DNA of 21,271 nucleotides from a virus. The DNA lies in the IMG/VR virus record IMGVR_UViG_3300043446_002563, positions 1 to 21,271 of that record; one strand, 5' to 3'. Of this stretch, positions 5,815-11,343 are shown piece after piece. Position 1 is the first letter of the stretch, and the number at the start of each line of letters is the position of its first letter. Below the pieces are notes generated by a model. That model saw only the letters and a list, made by a program, of their open reading frames with translations, was not told the DNA's origin and did not search any database. A program made the translations under genes and the position numbers.

Positions 5815-5886
5815 TCAACCGATTGTAGGAGCAGTAAGAGCAACTGGTGTTGCTTCTACGCTAGCAAGGTCAAGTGGAAAATTGTG
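5815..5886 (-). CDS. psbA: psbA exon 3 (D1 residues 337-359)
   Basis: Encodes [20 protein letters not shown] followed by TIG and TGA, the expected D1 C-terminus with His337, Asp342 and Ala344 plus the cleaved extension. At 72 nt it is below usual ORF thresholds and easily missed, which would leave psbA looking truncated. Confidence 0.95.
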   Translation of the reverse strand, partial: HNFPLDLASVEATPVALTAPTIG

Positions 5887-7962
5887 CAATTGTGTTATCG
5901 TAAAGACTCTTTATTCTTTACTTCTTACTGTCGCCAGTAAGTTCAGACTATCTCTTCATCCGTTCTGGATGTCGGGCATTCGTGGATGGATTATTGTTGG
6001 GACTCACCATCTAGTCGTTAGACCTTTCAGAAAACTTAAACCCTTTCTGACTTGGTACGGGATTGTCTCATAGAGAGTTTCCCCGTTTAACCCGATTTTA
6101 CTAATGCTTATTCCTAAGCAAGAACACCAACAAATCTAGCGTTCCGTTCGTGCATTACCTCCATGCCCAGACCAGCACGGTTCAGCACATCTGCCCAGGT
6201 GTTGATTACACGATTTTGAGAATCAACAATAGACTGGTTGAAATTAAAACCGTTAAGGTTGAAAGCCATCGTGGAAACACCAAGAGCGGTGAACCAGATA
6301 CCAACTACAGGCCAGGCAGCAAGGAAGAAGTGCAGTGAACGTGAGTTATTGAACGATGCGTATTGGAAAATAAGGCGTCCGAAATAACCGTGTGCAGCAA
6401 CAATGTTATAAGTCTCTTCTTCTTGACCGAACTTGTAACCATAGTTCTGTGACTCGTTCTCAGTGGTTTCACGAACCAGTGAGGAAGTTACCAGAGAACC
6501 GTGCATAGCACTGAACAGAGAACCACCGAAGACACCAGCAACACCAAGCATATGGAATGGGTGCATCAGAATGTTATGTTCTGCCTGGAACACAAGCATG
6601 TAGTTAAAAGTACCAGAGATACCCAGAGGCATCGCATCAGAGAAAGAACCTTGACCGAAAGGATAAACCAGGAATACAGCAGAAGCAGCAGCAACAGGTG
6701 CACTGTAAGCAACGCAGATCCAAGGACGCATACCTAGACGGTATGAGAGTTCCCACTCACGACCCATATAAGCATAGATGCCGATGAGGAAGTGGAATAC
6801 AACGAGTTGGAAAGGACCCCCATTATAGCAGTCGGGGGAACCATATGTTTCCATATGGACTGGACTATATCTTCACCTTATTATCTTTATAAGGTGTCGG
6901 GCGCTAATGTCGTATTACTCAACACGCTTGTTGAACCGACTAGTCTCTGAACCTTCCACAGAAGTATCGTCTGTGGCTTGGCTGCTGATTGGCGTATTCT
7001 CTAAAACCCAACTACAAGAAATACCACTTGTTAAAAGTCTATTTCCGTTAGCAACACTATTAAGATGTGAGGGATAAACTTTTATCCCATATTCTCCCAG
7101 TATCATAGAACAAACAGTTTTAAGTGTTTTATCTTGTTCTGGGTTAAACTCAACATTTCCAAGATGTTTACCAATAGACCGTTCAGTTAGTTTTTCGTAA
7201 ATGTGAAATACTTTCTTATACTTTCTATTAGTTAGAGTTTCTTGTGTTGCATTTTTTGGATTTTTATAGGCAAAGTTGATAAGGTTTTTACCAATTTTTT
7301 GCCTTACACTTTTAGGTTGTGTGAGAGCAGCAGCACGAAGTTGTCCGCTTTCTTTTGCAACCTTACCACCCTTCTTACCTGCAAGAGAAATAACTTGTTG
7401 GATTATTTCTTCTTTTGAAGAATACCCTGCAAGTGCTTTCCAAGCAATCTTATCTTCTTCATTTTCCCAAAGACGCCAGTTACAATAATGAAACATAGCG
7501 TGTTGTGTTGGAGAAACCTCTACAAGATTTTGTGGTTCGTCAGACCCACCAAGATATTTTGGAGTAAGATGATGTTTGTGTTTCATAAGAGAACTTAGCT
7601 TTCCAGCAGTTCACCCGATTTAAAGTGACCCAATATTATTTATAAAGCCACTCATCCAGACTTGCGGCTTCCCAAATTGGGTAGAAATGCAGTCCGATAG
7701 CATTTGAACTAGGAATAACAGCACCAGAGATGATGTTATTTCCATACATTAGAGAACCAGCAACTGGTTCACGAATCCCGTCGATGTCCACAGGAGGAGC
7801 ACCGATAAAGGCAATGATGAAGCAGATAGTTGCTGCTAAAAGTGTGGGAACCATAAGAGTACCAAACCACCCCACATAAAGACGATTATTAGTGGAAGTG
7901 ACCCATTCGCAAAACTGTTCCCAAGTATTTGATTGTCGTTGTTGTGAAAGTGTAGCAGTCAT
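5815..7962 (-). CDS. psbA: Photosystem II D1 protein, split by two group I introns
   Basis: Joining 7962-7646, 6828-6138 and 5886-5815 gives a 359-aa D1 without interruption (1080 nt). D1 is the PSII reaction-centre subunit in the thylakoid membrane; phage copies keep PSII repaired during infection. Residue numbers match the family exactly: Tyr161, Asp170, His190, His332/Glu333, His337, Asp342 and Ala344, the C-terminal processing site. Residue 130 is Glu (GREWEL), the form of high-light D1 isoforms. Intron 1 lies within codon 106 and intron 2 between Ala336 and His337, amid the manganese-cluster ligands. The splice sites follow group I rules (U before, G at the end) with 8-bp P1 pairings. 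The gene has a composite sigma70/late promoter, a 160-nt hairpin leader and its own terminator. Its base composition is visibly richer in GC than the neighbouring endonuclease genes. Confidence 0.97.
5887..6137 (-). ncRNA. Group I intron 2 of psbA (251 nt, no ORF)
   Basis: The intron follows exon U at 6138 and ends in G at 5887. P1 forms between exon GGAACGCU and guide GGUGUUCU (6121-6128) with the splice-site U-G pair. The core contains ACGGGGAAACUCUC and AGACAAUCCCGU, very like the P4-P6 region of the T4 td intron. The P7 strands are GACUA (6012-6016) and UAGUC (5946-5950, in GAGAUAGUCUGAAC). This points to subgroup IA2. Mobility probably depends on an endonuclease acting in trans. It resembles the reported small psbA intron of S-PM2. 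Confidence 0.9.
6138..6828 (-). CDS. psbA: psbA exon 2 (D1 residues 106-336)
   Basis: Begins with C completing codon 106, then Tyr-Asn-Gly-Gly-Pro-Phe, and ends MHERNA. It carries the main D1 transmembrane helices with Tyr161, His190 and the QB site. Unspliced reading would end after RFVGVLA in intron 2. The terminal GGAACGCT pairs with the intron 2 guide at 6121-6128. Confidence 0.95.
6915..7586 (-). CDS. Intron-encoded HNH homing endonuclease
   Basis: The 223-aa protein opens with [20 protein letters not shown], then [14 protein letters not shown], the H-H...N...H pattern of HNH nucleases with the metal-binding histidines at about 5-6 and 29-33. A basic middle ([12 protein letters not shown], about 69-80) and a C-terminal region with [10 protein letters not shown], likely DNA-binding, follow. 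It should cut intronless psbA at the codon-106 site and drive intron 1 homing. The final residues ([12 protein letters not shown]) are encoded by intron core sequence including P7, so coding and ribozyme constraints overlap. No Shine-Dalgarno is evident. A TATAAATA late promoter lies 51 nt upstream, as in the T4 td intron. Confidence 0.88.
   Translation of the reverse strand: MKHKHHLTPKYLGGSDEPQNLVEVSPTQHAMFHYCNWRLWENEEDKIAWKALAGYSSKEEIIQQVISLAGKKGGKVAKESGQLRAAALTQPKSVRQKIGKNLINFAYKNPKNATQETLTNRKYKKVFHIYEKLTERSIGKHLGNVEFNPEQDKTLKTVCSMILGEYGIKVYPSHLNSVANGNRLLTSGISCSWVLENTPISSQATDDTSVEGSETSRFNKRVE
7637..7644 (-). promoter_or_regulatory. Late promoter inside psbA intron 1 (TATAAATA)
   Basis: An exact TATAAATA on the minus strand begins at the second intron base. 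Transcripts starting near 7630 would lack the 5' splice site, so they could express the HNH protein but could not splice. Confidence 0.65.
7646..7962 (-). CDS. psbA: psbA exon 1 (D1 residues 1-105 and two bases of codon 106)
   Basis: Starts [20 protein letters not shown] and ends ...SLDEW plus CT. Without splicing, translation would add only Leu-Tyr-Lys and stop at 7636-7638. The last 8 exon bases (GAGTGGCT) pair with the intron guide at 7623-7630. There is no clear ribosome site; the leader ends in AACAAAA before the ATG. Confidence 0.95.
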
Positions 7963-8124
7963 TTTTGTTAAGAGAGTTAGATAAGAGTTCGGGGGGACGA
8001 ACGATTATTGTTATGTTCCACAGCACCCTCCACTGTGGATATGAAGGACGGATTTATAGTGCCCATTAGTCCTGGTGGGGCACTCAACAAGTTAATAAAC
8101 TTTACATTTCTTAACCCGTTGTTG
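7963..8124 (-). promoter_or_regulatory. psbA 5' leader with three hairpins
   Basis: No ORF is present. The RNA can form AGTGCCC/GGGCACT (8058-8084), TCCACAG/CTGTGGA (8017-8039) and GTTCG/CGAAC (7987-8002, loop of C residues), all perfect stems. A long structured leader suggests control of psbA mRNA stability or translation. Parts are repeated upstream of the 136-aa gene. Confidence 0.65.
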
Positions 8125-8158
8125 TATTTATCATAACACCATCCTTTGGGGAAGTCAA
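8125..8158 (-). promoter_or_regulatory. psbA promoter: sigma70 and late motif superimposed
   Basis: On the minus strand TTGACT (8153-8158), a 17-bp spacer and TATGAT (8130-8135) form a sigma70-type promoter. GATAAATA (8125-8132), a late-type motif, overlaps the -10. The -35 box overlaps the stop codon of the upstream HNH gene. The box and the next bases (TGTTATGATAAATACAACAA) are identical upstream of the 136-aa gene. Confidence 0.75.
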
Positions 8159-8640
8159 GAGGTGTATTGATTAACTCCTCTTATGTTTCCACCCCTTTGT
8201 TCACATCCCTTTTTAGGTCCAGGTTTAATATGGAGTTCATATCCAAACTTTGAGCATTCACGAATAGCCCTTTTGACTTGGTGTTCTTTTAGTCCAAGTA
8301 AATCAGCAACTTCTTTTCTTGATAAACCAGATTGACGATATTTTAATATTGATAGTTCTTGCTGTGTTGGTTCAGTTTTCTTTGGTGGTTTTCCTCTTTT
8401 TTCAGTTGAGTTTCCTTTACTCTTCTTTGCCCAGTTGATTGCTTGTTTATCGTGAATAAGTTTATGAGTTGCTGGATGATAAACATAAAGATGCTCTGGA
8501 ATATTTCTACCACCTTCACATCTTGGTGGGTTGTGGTGAACATCAATATCTTTCATCTGCTCATCAGTAAGTCCGTAATGTTCTTGGGCAACTTTACGAT
8601 AGTTATACTTATCAGTAGAAAGAACAATAGCAGAGCACAT
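8155..8640 (-). CDS. Free-standing HNH homing endonuclease with HTH domain
   Basis: The 161-aa protein (start at ATG 8640, MCSAIVLSTDKYNYRK) contains DIDVHHNPPRCEGGRN at about 33-48, then EHLYVYHPATHKLIHD. This is an HNH core with the HH pair, Asn and downstream His. After a lysine/proline linker the C-terminus reads ILKYRQSGLSRKEVADLLGL and HQVKRAIREC, a helix-turn-helix that would give DNA specificity. GGAG lies 6 nt upstream of the ATG and is held in a long hairpin. The gene sits exactly upstream of the psbA promoter, which begins at its stop codon, as expected for an inserted mobile endonuclease gene. Its target is unknown; the flanking promoter/leader sequence is a candidate. The longer in-frame start at 8652 is a TTG inside the hairpin. 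Confidence 0.85.
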   Translation of the reverse strand: MCSAIVLSTDKYNYRKVAQEHYGLTDEQMKDIDVHHNPPRCEGGRNIPEHLYVYHPATHKLIHDKQAINWAKKSKGNSTEKRGKPPKKTEPTQQELSILKYRQSGLSRKEVADLLGLKEHQVKRAIRECSKFGYELHIKPGPKKGCEQRGGNIRGVNQYTS

Positions 8641-8644
8641 AAAA

Positions 8645-8682
8645 AACTCCAAACCTACTATTATTTAGGTAGGTTTGGAGTT
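8645..8682 (-). promoter_or_regulatory. RBS-hiding hairpin with a late promoter motif in its loop
   Basis: A perfect 14-bp stem (8645-8658 with 8669-8682) closes a 10-nt loop. On the minus strand the second arm contains the HNH gene's GGAG (8647-8650), followed by T residues and the ATG. The loop holds CTAAATA (8662-8668). Long transcripts would bury the ribosome site; transcripts starting at the loop motif (about 8655) would lack the first arm. The same hairpin could also act as a terminator. Confidence 0.65.
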
Positions 8683-8712
8683 GTAATGAAGTTTATGTTA
8701 GTATTTCGTAAT

Positions 8713-8737
8713 AAAAAAGAGACCTTCACAGGTCTCT
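8713..8737 (-). terminator. Terminator after the 136-aa gene
   Basis: AGAGACCT (8730-8737) pairs with AGGTCTCT (8718-8725) around a 4-nt loop and is followed by a T tract on the minus strand. The stem resembles that of the psbA terminator (GAGACC/GGTCTC). Confidence 0.85.
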
Positions 8738-8743
8738 CAAAAA

Positions 8744-9154
8744 TCAATCTTTTGGTTCTTTCAAATCATTATGGTGATAAACTTTCTGTCTTTCACCTTG
8801 CTTCCAAAGTTTTGAGTTTCCAATAGGAATATTTTTTTGCCCTTTTTGTTTTCTTCTTAACTCTCCTTTTGAGGACTTAAACTGATGTCTTTTATTTGCT
8901 GAAACTTTTTTACCTTTTTGTTCATCGTGTGCGGATTTTAACTTTCCATATCTTTCATAATCTTTATCACTTATATCCCAAGATTTTCCACCAAATGAAA
9001 CTCTATTTGGATTTTCAACATTAGTAGAAATCCTCTTTGCTCTATTCTTTTCTCTTGGAGTTAATCCAGATTGAAGTGGTCTTTTTGGATTATCCCATTC
9101 AACCTTACCTTCAACTAACTCACACTCTAAAATAAAGTCCCTAAAAGTTTTCAT
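8744..9154 (-). CDS. Basic hypothetical protein (136 aa) in the psbA locus
   Basis: I do not recognise a family. The N-terminus MKTFRDFILECELVEGK resembles a short start motif (MK-F--F--E) seen in several T4-like cyanophage proteins. The remainder is very rich in Lys/Arg: LTPREKNRAKRIS near 31, SANKRHQFKSSKGELRRKQK near 84, and a tail KVYHHNDLKEPKD. The basic character and the HHN near the end would suit a DNA-binding or nuclease-like protein, but no HNH core can be traced. It has its own TATAAATA 20 nt upstream, a terminator, and a leader related to that of psbA. It may be another mobile or endonuclease-associated gene. Confidence 0.7.
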   Translation of the reverse strand: MKTFRDFILECELVEGKVEWDNPKRPLQSGLTPREKNRAKRISTNVENPNRVSFGGKSWDISDKDYERYGKLKSAHDEQKGKKVSANKRHQFKSSKGELRRKQKGQKNIPIGNSKLWKQGERQKVYHHNDLKEPKD

Positions 9155-9303
9155 TTGTATTGATACTTTTTAGGTATTTATAAATCTATTCCTACACCAC
9201 CCTCCATCGTGGGTATGAGAGACTGTGTTTAACCTCCCCATAGGTCTCGGTTAGGAAGAGGAACTAGTGTTAAGAGATTGTTGTAATCCTTAACTTGTTG
9301 TTG
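9155..9303 (-). promoter_or_regulatory. Leader B, related to the psbA leader
   Basis: This non-coding stretch starts at a promoter identical over 20 bp to that of psbA. It contains a block TCATACCCACGATGGAGGGTG like TCATATCCACAGTGGAGGGTG in the psbA leader (split here by small differences), followed by TGT-GGAA. A TAACC/GGTTA stem is possible. It looks like a diverged duplicate of the psbA leader. Confidence 0.6.
9175..9182 (-). promoter_or_regulatory. Late promoter of the 136-aa gene (TATAAATA)
   Basis: An exact TATAAATA on the minus strand ends 20 nt before the ATG at 9154. Confidence 0.65.
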
Positions 9304-9337
9304 TATTTATCATAACAGTTCTTTACGCGCCTGTCAA
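9304..9337 (-). promoter_or_regulatory. Composite sigma70/late promoter of leader B
   Basis: On the minus strand TTGACA (9332-9337), a 17-bp spacer and TATGAT (9309-9314) overlap GATAAATA (9304-9311). It is the same layout as the psbA promoter, with an unrelated spacer. Confidence 0.75.
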
Positions 9338-9341
9338 GACC

Positions 9342-9349
9342 TCTAAATA
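9342..9349 (+). promoter_or_regulatory. Candidate late promoter of the plus-strand block (TCTAAATA)
   Basis: TCTAAATA lies 24 nt before the ATG at 9373 and back to back with the minus-strand composite promoter, making 9304-9349 a divergent promoter region. Confidence 0.5.
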
Positions 9350-9372
9350 CTCTTGTATCATAAGATCCTCTA

Positions 9373-9486
9373 ATGTCTAAGTCACCAAATAAAGGTAAGA
9401 AGGGTTCTGCTGGTGGCAAGCAGTCCAAACAAAATCAAGGTAATGCGACTGCGAAAAAAGCAAAGAACGGCGGCAAGAAGAAGTGA
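9373..9486 (+). CDS. Small very basic protein (37 aa)
   Basis: The translation begins MSKSPNKGKKGSAGGKQSKQ and continues NQGNATAKKAKNGGKKK. It is disordered and Lys/Gly/Asn-rich, resembling small basic proteins found in cyanophages, perhaps nucleic-acid binding. It is the first gene of the plus-strand block, 3 nt before the next ATG. The ribosome site is weak. Confidence 0.65.
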   Translation: MSKSPNKGKKGSAGGKQSKQNQGNATAKKAKNGGKKK

Positions 9487-9489
9487 TAT

Positions 9490-9681
9490 ATGCCAAGAGA
9501 ATGGAATACTCCAAAGCGTGAGCCTTGGAACGCTCCTATCCATAATATTTTAAAAGCAATAGATAATCACACTCAAGAGTATTTCAAGAGTGGTGATATT
9601 TGGCATCTACAAAAAGCAGATATGTTGAGAAGTTATCTCCACGAACTTAAGACTTGGATTCATAAAATGGAGGGAAGATGA
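9490..9681 (+). CDS. Hypothetical phage protein (63 aa)
   Basis: MPREWNTPKREPWNAPIHNI begins a tryptophan-rich, helical protein. The later part (IWHLQKADMLRSYLHELKTWIHKME) forms an amphipathic helix. It begins 3 nt after the previous stop and overlaps the next start (ATGA). I have seen similar short proteins in cyanophages but know no function. Confidence 0.75.
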   Translation: MPREWNTPKREPWNAPIHNILKAIDNHTQEYFKSGDIWHLQKADMLRSYLHELKTWIHKMEGR

Positions 9682-9968
9682 AATTCAAATATCCAACACT
9701 AGATAATATTGTTCCTATAATGGTTGCTTTTGTAGCAACAGCAATTGTTGGAATGACTTTTACAAATTATGTAATTTGTAATTTTAAAGTGATGACTAGT
9801 TTGCATTATCTATATCTTGTAAAGGCATTTGATAAAAGTGGAGCAAAACCACCAAGCAAATGTGACGATAATACATCGGAATCAATACAAACTTTGATGT
9901 CTTTGTTGGCAACTATCATCGCACTCAAAGCAGATCTTAGAAAAAAACCAAAAGAGAACAATGAATGA
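9678..9968 (+). CDS. Membrane protein (96 aa)
   Basis: A transmembrane segment covers residues about 10-34 (NIVPIMVAFVATAIVGMTFTNYVIC). A second, weaker hydrophobic stretch is ESIQTLMSLLATIIAL at about 68-83. A soluble region with KPPSKCDDN lies between, and the tail is basic, DLRKKPKENNE. It follows the 63-aa gene with an ATGA overlap and overlaps the next small membrane gene. Possible roles include a lysis accessory or membrane anchor; none can be assigned. Confidence 0.75.
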   Translation: MKFKYPTLDNIVPIMVAFVATAIVGMTFTNYVICNFKVMTSLHYLYLVKAFDKSGAKPPSKCDDNTSESIQTLMSLLATIIALKADLRKKPKENNE

Positions 9969-10104
9969 TGTAGTTTGGAGTGTAAATATATTATTAGGTA
10001 TTGGTCTTATTGGAGTTATTTGGATCATTTATAAAATCTTACTTATAGCAAATGAAGAAACATCTTCTACCAACTCTGATCATTCTTCGTCTCATCACAA
10101 ATGA
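9961..10104 (+). CDS. Small membrane protein (47 aa)
   Basis: MNDVVWSVNILLGIGLIGVI continues WIIYKILLIANEE, a single strong transmembrane helix, then a Ser/His-rich tail (TSSTNSDHSSSHHK). The start overlaps the end of the 96-aa membrane gene by 8 nt. The two adjacent membrane proteins may work together. Family unknown. Confidence 0.65.
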   Translation: MNDVVWSVNILLGIGLIGVIWIIYKILLIANEETSSTNSDHSSSHHK

Positions 10105-10108
10105 TGGG

Positions 10109-10243
10109 ATGATGCTGGAAAATAGAAGACCAAGACCAAAGTTACAACCACCAGAAGTTATTCGTTTTATAAGAAGACCTTGTAGAAAAGGAAGAAAACT
10201 CAATGTACCAGTACAAAATAAAAAAGATCAACAGAGTGATTGA
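10109..10243 (+). CDS. Small basic protein (44 aa)
   Basis: From ATG 10109 the product is MMLENRRPRPKLQPPEVIRF followed by IRRPCRKGRKLNVPVQNKKDQQSD, a proline- and arginine-rich peptide. A longer start at 10052 would overlap the 47-aa gene by 53 nt and is less likely. The 3' end overlaps the nuclease gene by 41 nt. Coding status is moderately supported by composition and tight spacing. Confidence 0.5.
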   Translation: MMLENRRPRPKLQPPEVIRFIRRPCRKGRKLNVPVQNKKDQQSD

Positions 10244-10544
10244 TGGAGACACTGTTGATCTTGATATTGATTTAGGATTTGGTATTACTATATCTCAGAG
10301 AGTTAGATTAAAAGGAATTGATGCAGCAGAAACAAGAACTTTAAATCTAGAAGAAAAGAAAAAAGGAATTGAAGCAAGACTATGGTTAGAAAAAGAACTT
10401 TCTAAACAAGGTGAATGGATAATTGAAACAACTAAAGAAGATAAGTATGGAAGAATACTTGGAACTCTTTATCTCGTTGGTGATCCTGTTACAGTCAACG
10501 AAAGAATGTTGAATGGAGGTATTGCTGAACCTTATTTAATATAA
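10203..10544 (+). CDS. Staphylococcal-nuclease-like (thermonuclease family) protein
   Basis: The 113-aa protein has the complete SNase core: IDGDT (Asp14/Asp16), RLKGIDAAET with Arg35, Asp40 and Glu43, and KYGRILG with Arg84. These match the calcium-binding and catalytic Asp21, Arg35, Asp40, Glu43 and Arg87 of staphylococcal nuclease. It would cut DNA and RNA in the presence of calcium. There is no signal peptide, so it should act in the infected cell. Host DNA breakdown or nucleotide recycling is a reasonable role. It ends the plus-strand block, and its 3' end overlaps that of the convergent PilZ-like gene by 13 nt, with no separate terminator visible. Confidence 0.9.
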   Translation: MYQYKIKKINRVIDGDTVDLDIDLGFGITISQRVRLKGIDAAETRTLNLEEKKKGIEARLWLEKELSKQGEWIIETTKEDKYGRILGTLYLVGDPVTVNERMLNGGIAEPYLI

Positions 10545-10852
10545 GAACTTAATTCAGAAAAAGTCAAATTATATTTACTATGAAAACCCATACACCTTAA
10601 AGTGACATTTATCGGATCAATCCACTTTAAGGTTACAGGCATTTTAATTACTCTTCCACCTTTTTCCAAACTCAAAAGACCCATATCTCCAATTTGAAAT
10701 TGAGATATCATTTGCTTTATTGTAATACAAAATCCATAATCACTAATATCCAAAAGTCTTCCAATTACTTTTACTTCTCCATCAACTGAAAAAGTAACTT
10801 TAGTAAAATGATATTGATCTACAACTGTTCTTAAACTTCTGTTTATTTCCAT
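10532..10852 (-). CDS. PilZ-like beta-barrel protein (106 aa), tentative
   Basis: The sequence is predicted mostly beta: KVTFSVDGEVKVIGRLLDIS, then DYGFCITIKQ, GLLSLEKGG, IKMPVTLKWI and VTLRCMGF. The block GRLLDISDYGFCITI at about 31-45 recalls the D-S-x-x-G part of PilZ c-di-GMP receptors. The N-terminal RxxxR motif needed for c-di-GMP is not convincing (NRSLR only). Binding of the nucleotide is therefore doubtful. Its ATG overlaps the lysozyme stop by one base (TAATG), so it is expressed with the lysis-type module. Other small beta-barrel folds are possible. Confidence 0.5.
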   Translation of the reverse strand: MEINRSLRTVVDQYHFTKVTFSVDGEVKVIGRLLDISDYGFCITIKQMISQFQIGDMGLLSLEKGGRVIKMPVTLKWIDPINVTLRCMGFHSKYNLTFSELSSYIK

Positions 10853-11304
10853 TATTTTTTCCAGAGGTCTCCTTCTACTTTTCGTCTTCTTACTAAACCT
10901 AATTCTACATCTGTACCAGGATTTCTGTAAAGGTATAAGGCACCAGGAACTTTACTCCATTCCTTATTTTTAAGAACTCTAGTTATAGTGTTAAAGTCAG
11001 GGCTTCCATAAAAATTAGCACCAAGATTATAAGCAAAAGAAAGAATTGCGCCTTGTTGATTTTCATTCATTTCACTCCAATAGGGAATTTTTTGTAAAAG
11101 AGGAAGAAATCTATTTTCCAAATCAAACTCCAAAAGTTTATTAGCATATTCTTGAGTGATAGTTCTTCCCATTTTAAATGGAGTTCCGTTGAAATCTTTT
11201 GTACTTCCCCATCCTATCGTAATCGGTGGTCCTTTAGTTAATGGATCTGGATAAGCATTTAAATGACATCCTTCAAATTCTTTTATTAAATTAATGCCAA
11301 CCAA
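10852..11304 (-). CDS. GH24 (T4-lysozyme family) muramidase domain
   Basis: This frame encodes INLIKEFEGCHLNAYPDP with Glu11 and Asp20, then ITIGWGST, which is the E-D-T catalytic pattern of phage lysozymes that cleave peptidoglycan MurNAc-GlcNAc bonds. The C-terminal part has NENQQGAILSFAYNLG and GLVRRRKVEGDLW, both typical of the family. The only start in this frame is a TTG at 11304 without a ribosome site. The frame is open further upstream as VEVPTNNTKIPLVGIN, and it begins exactly at a slippery A-AAA-AAG at the end of the peptidase gene. The domain is therefore probably the C-terminal half of a 393-aa frameshift product. A homopolymer indel in the six-A run is the alternative. Confidence 0.85.
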   Translation of the reverse strand: MVGINLIKEFEGCHLNAYPDPLTKGPPITIGWGSTKDFNGTPFKMGRTITQEYANKLLEFDLENRFLPLLQKIPYWSEMNENQQGAILSFAYNLGANFYGSPDFNTITRVLKNKEWSKVPGALYLYRNPGTDVELGLVRRRKVEGDLWKK

Positions 11305-11343
11305 CGGAATTTTGGTATTGTTAGTTGGTACTTCTACTTTTTT
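11297..11343 (-). promoter_or_regulatory. Programmed -1 ribosomal frameshift signal
   Basis: On the minus strand the heptamer A AAA AAG (11337-11343) lies in the zero frame right before the peptidase stop TAG. After an 8-nt spacer, CCAACTAAC (11320-11328) pairs with GTTGGTTGG (11297-11305) in a 9-bp stem with one G-U and a 14-nt loop. This has the layout of bacterial -1 frameshift sites such as dnaX. Slipping back one base leads straight into the lysozyme frame. Confidence 0.65.

Larger units (their letters stand above)
6829..7645 (-). ncRNA. Group I intron 1 of psbA (817 nt, ORF-containing)
   Basis: The intron starts after exon U at 7646 and ends in G at 6829. Exon GAGUGGCU pairs with guide GGUCACUU (7623-7630) in an 8-bp P1 with a U-G at the splice site. 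The P3-P5 region is in CGGGUGAACUGCUGGAAAGC (near 7600-7620). The P7 strands are GACUA (6941-6945) and UAGUC within AAGAUAUAGUCC (6863-6867). The HNH ORF begins 59 nt in, so it occupies a P6-type loop and runs into the 3' core. A late promoter TATAAATA starts at intron base 2. Confidence 0.9.

Noticed and set aside
7636-7645. Stop codon after D1 residue 108 and an apparent truncated or pseudogene psbA
   Set aside because: The stop lies in intron 1; joining at U7646/C6828 restores D1 with correct residue numbering.
8708-8735. Fourth terminator-loop promoter after the 136-aa gene
   Set aside because: The candidate boxes (TGTGAA, 17 bp, GAAATA) are poor matches and the loop lacks TTGAC.
10052-10108. 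Extended N-terminus of the 44-aa gene
   Set aside because: It would overlap the 47-aa membrane gene in another frame by 53 nt; the internal ATG at 10109 fits the spacing better.
11302-11304. TTG as an independent start for the lysozyme
   Set aside because: There is no ribosome site, the TTG is inside the stem of the frameshift signal, and the open frame reaches back exactly to the slippery site. It is not fully excluded.
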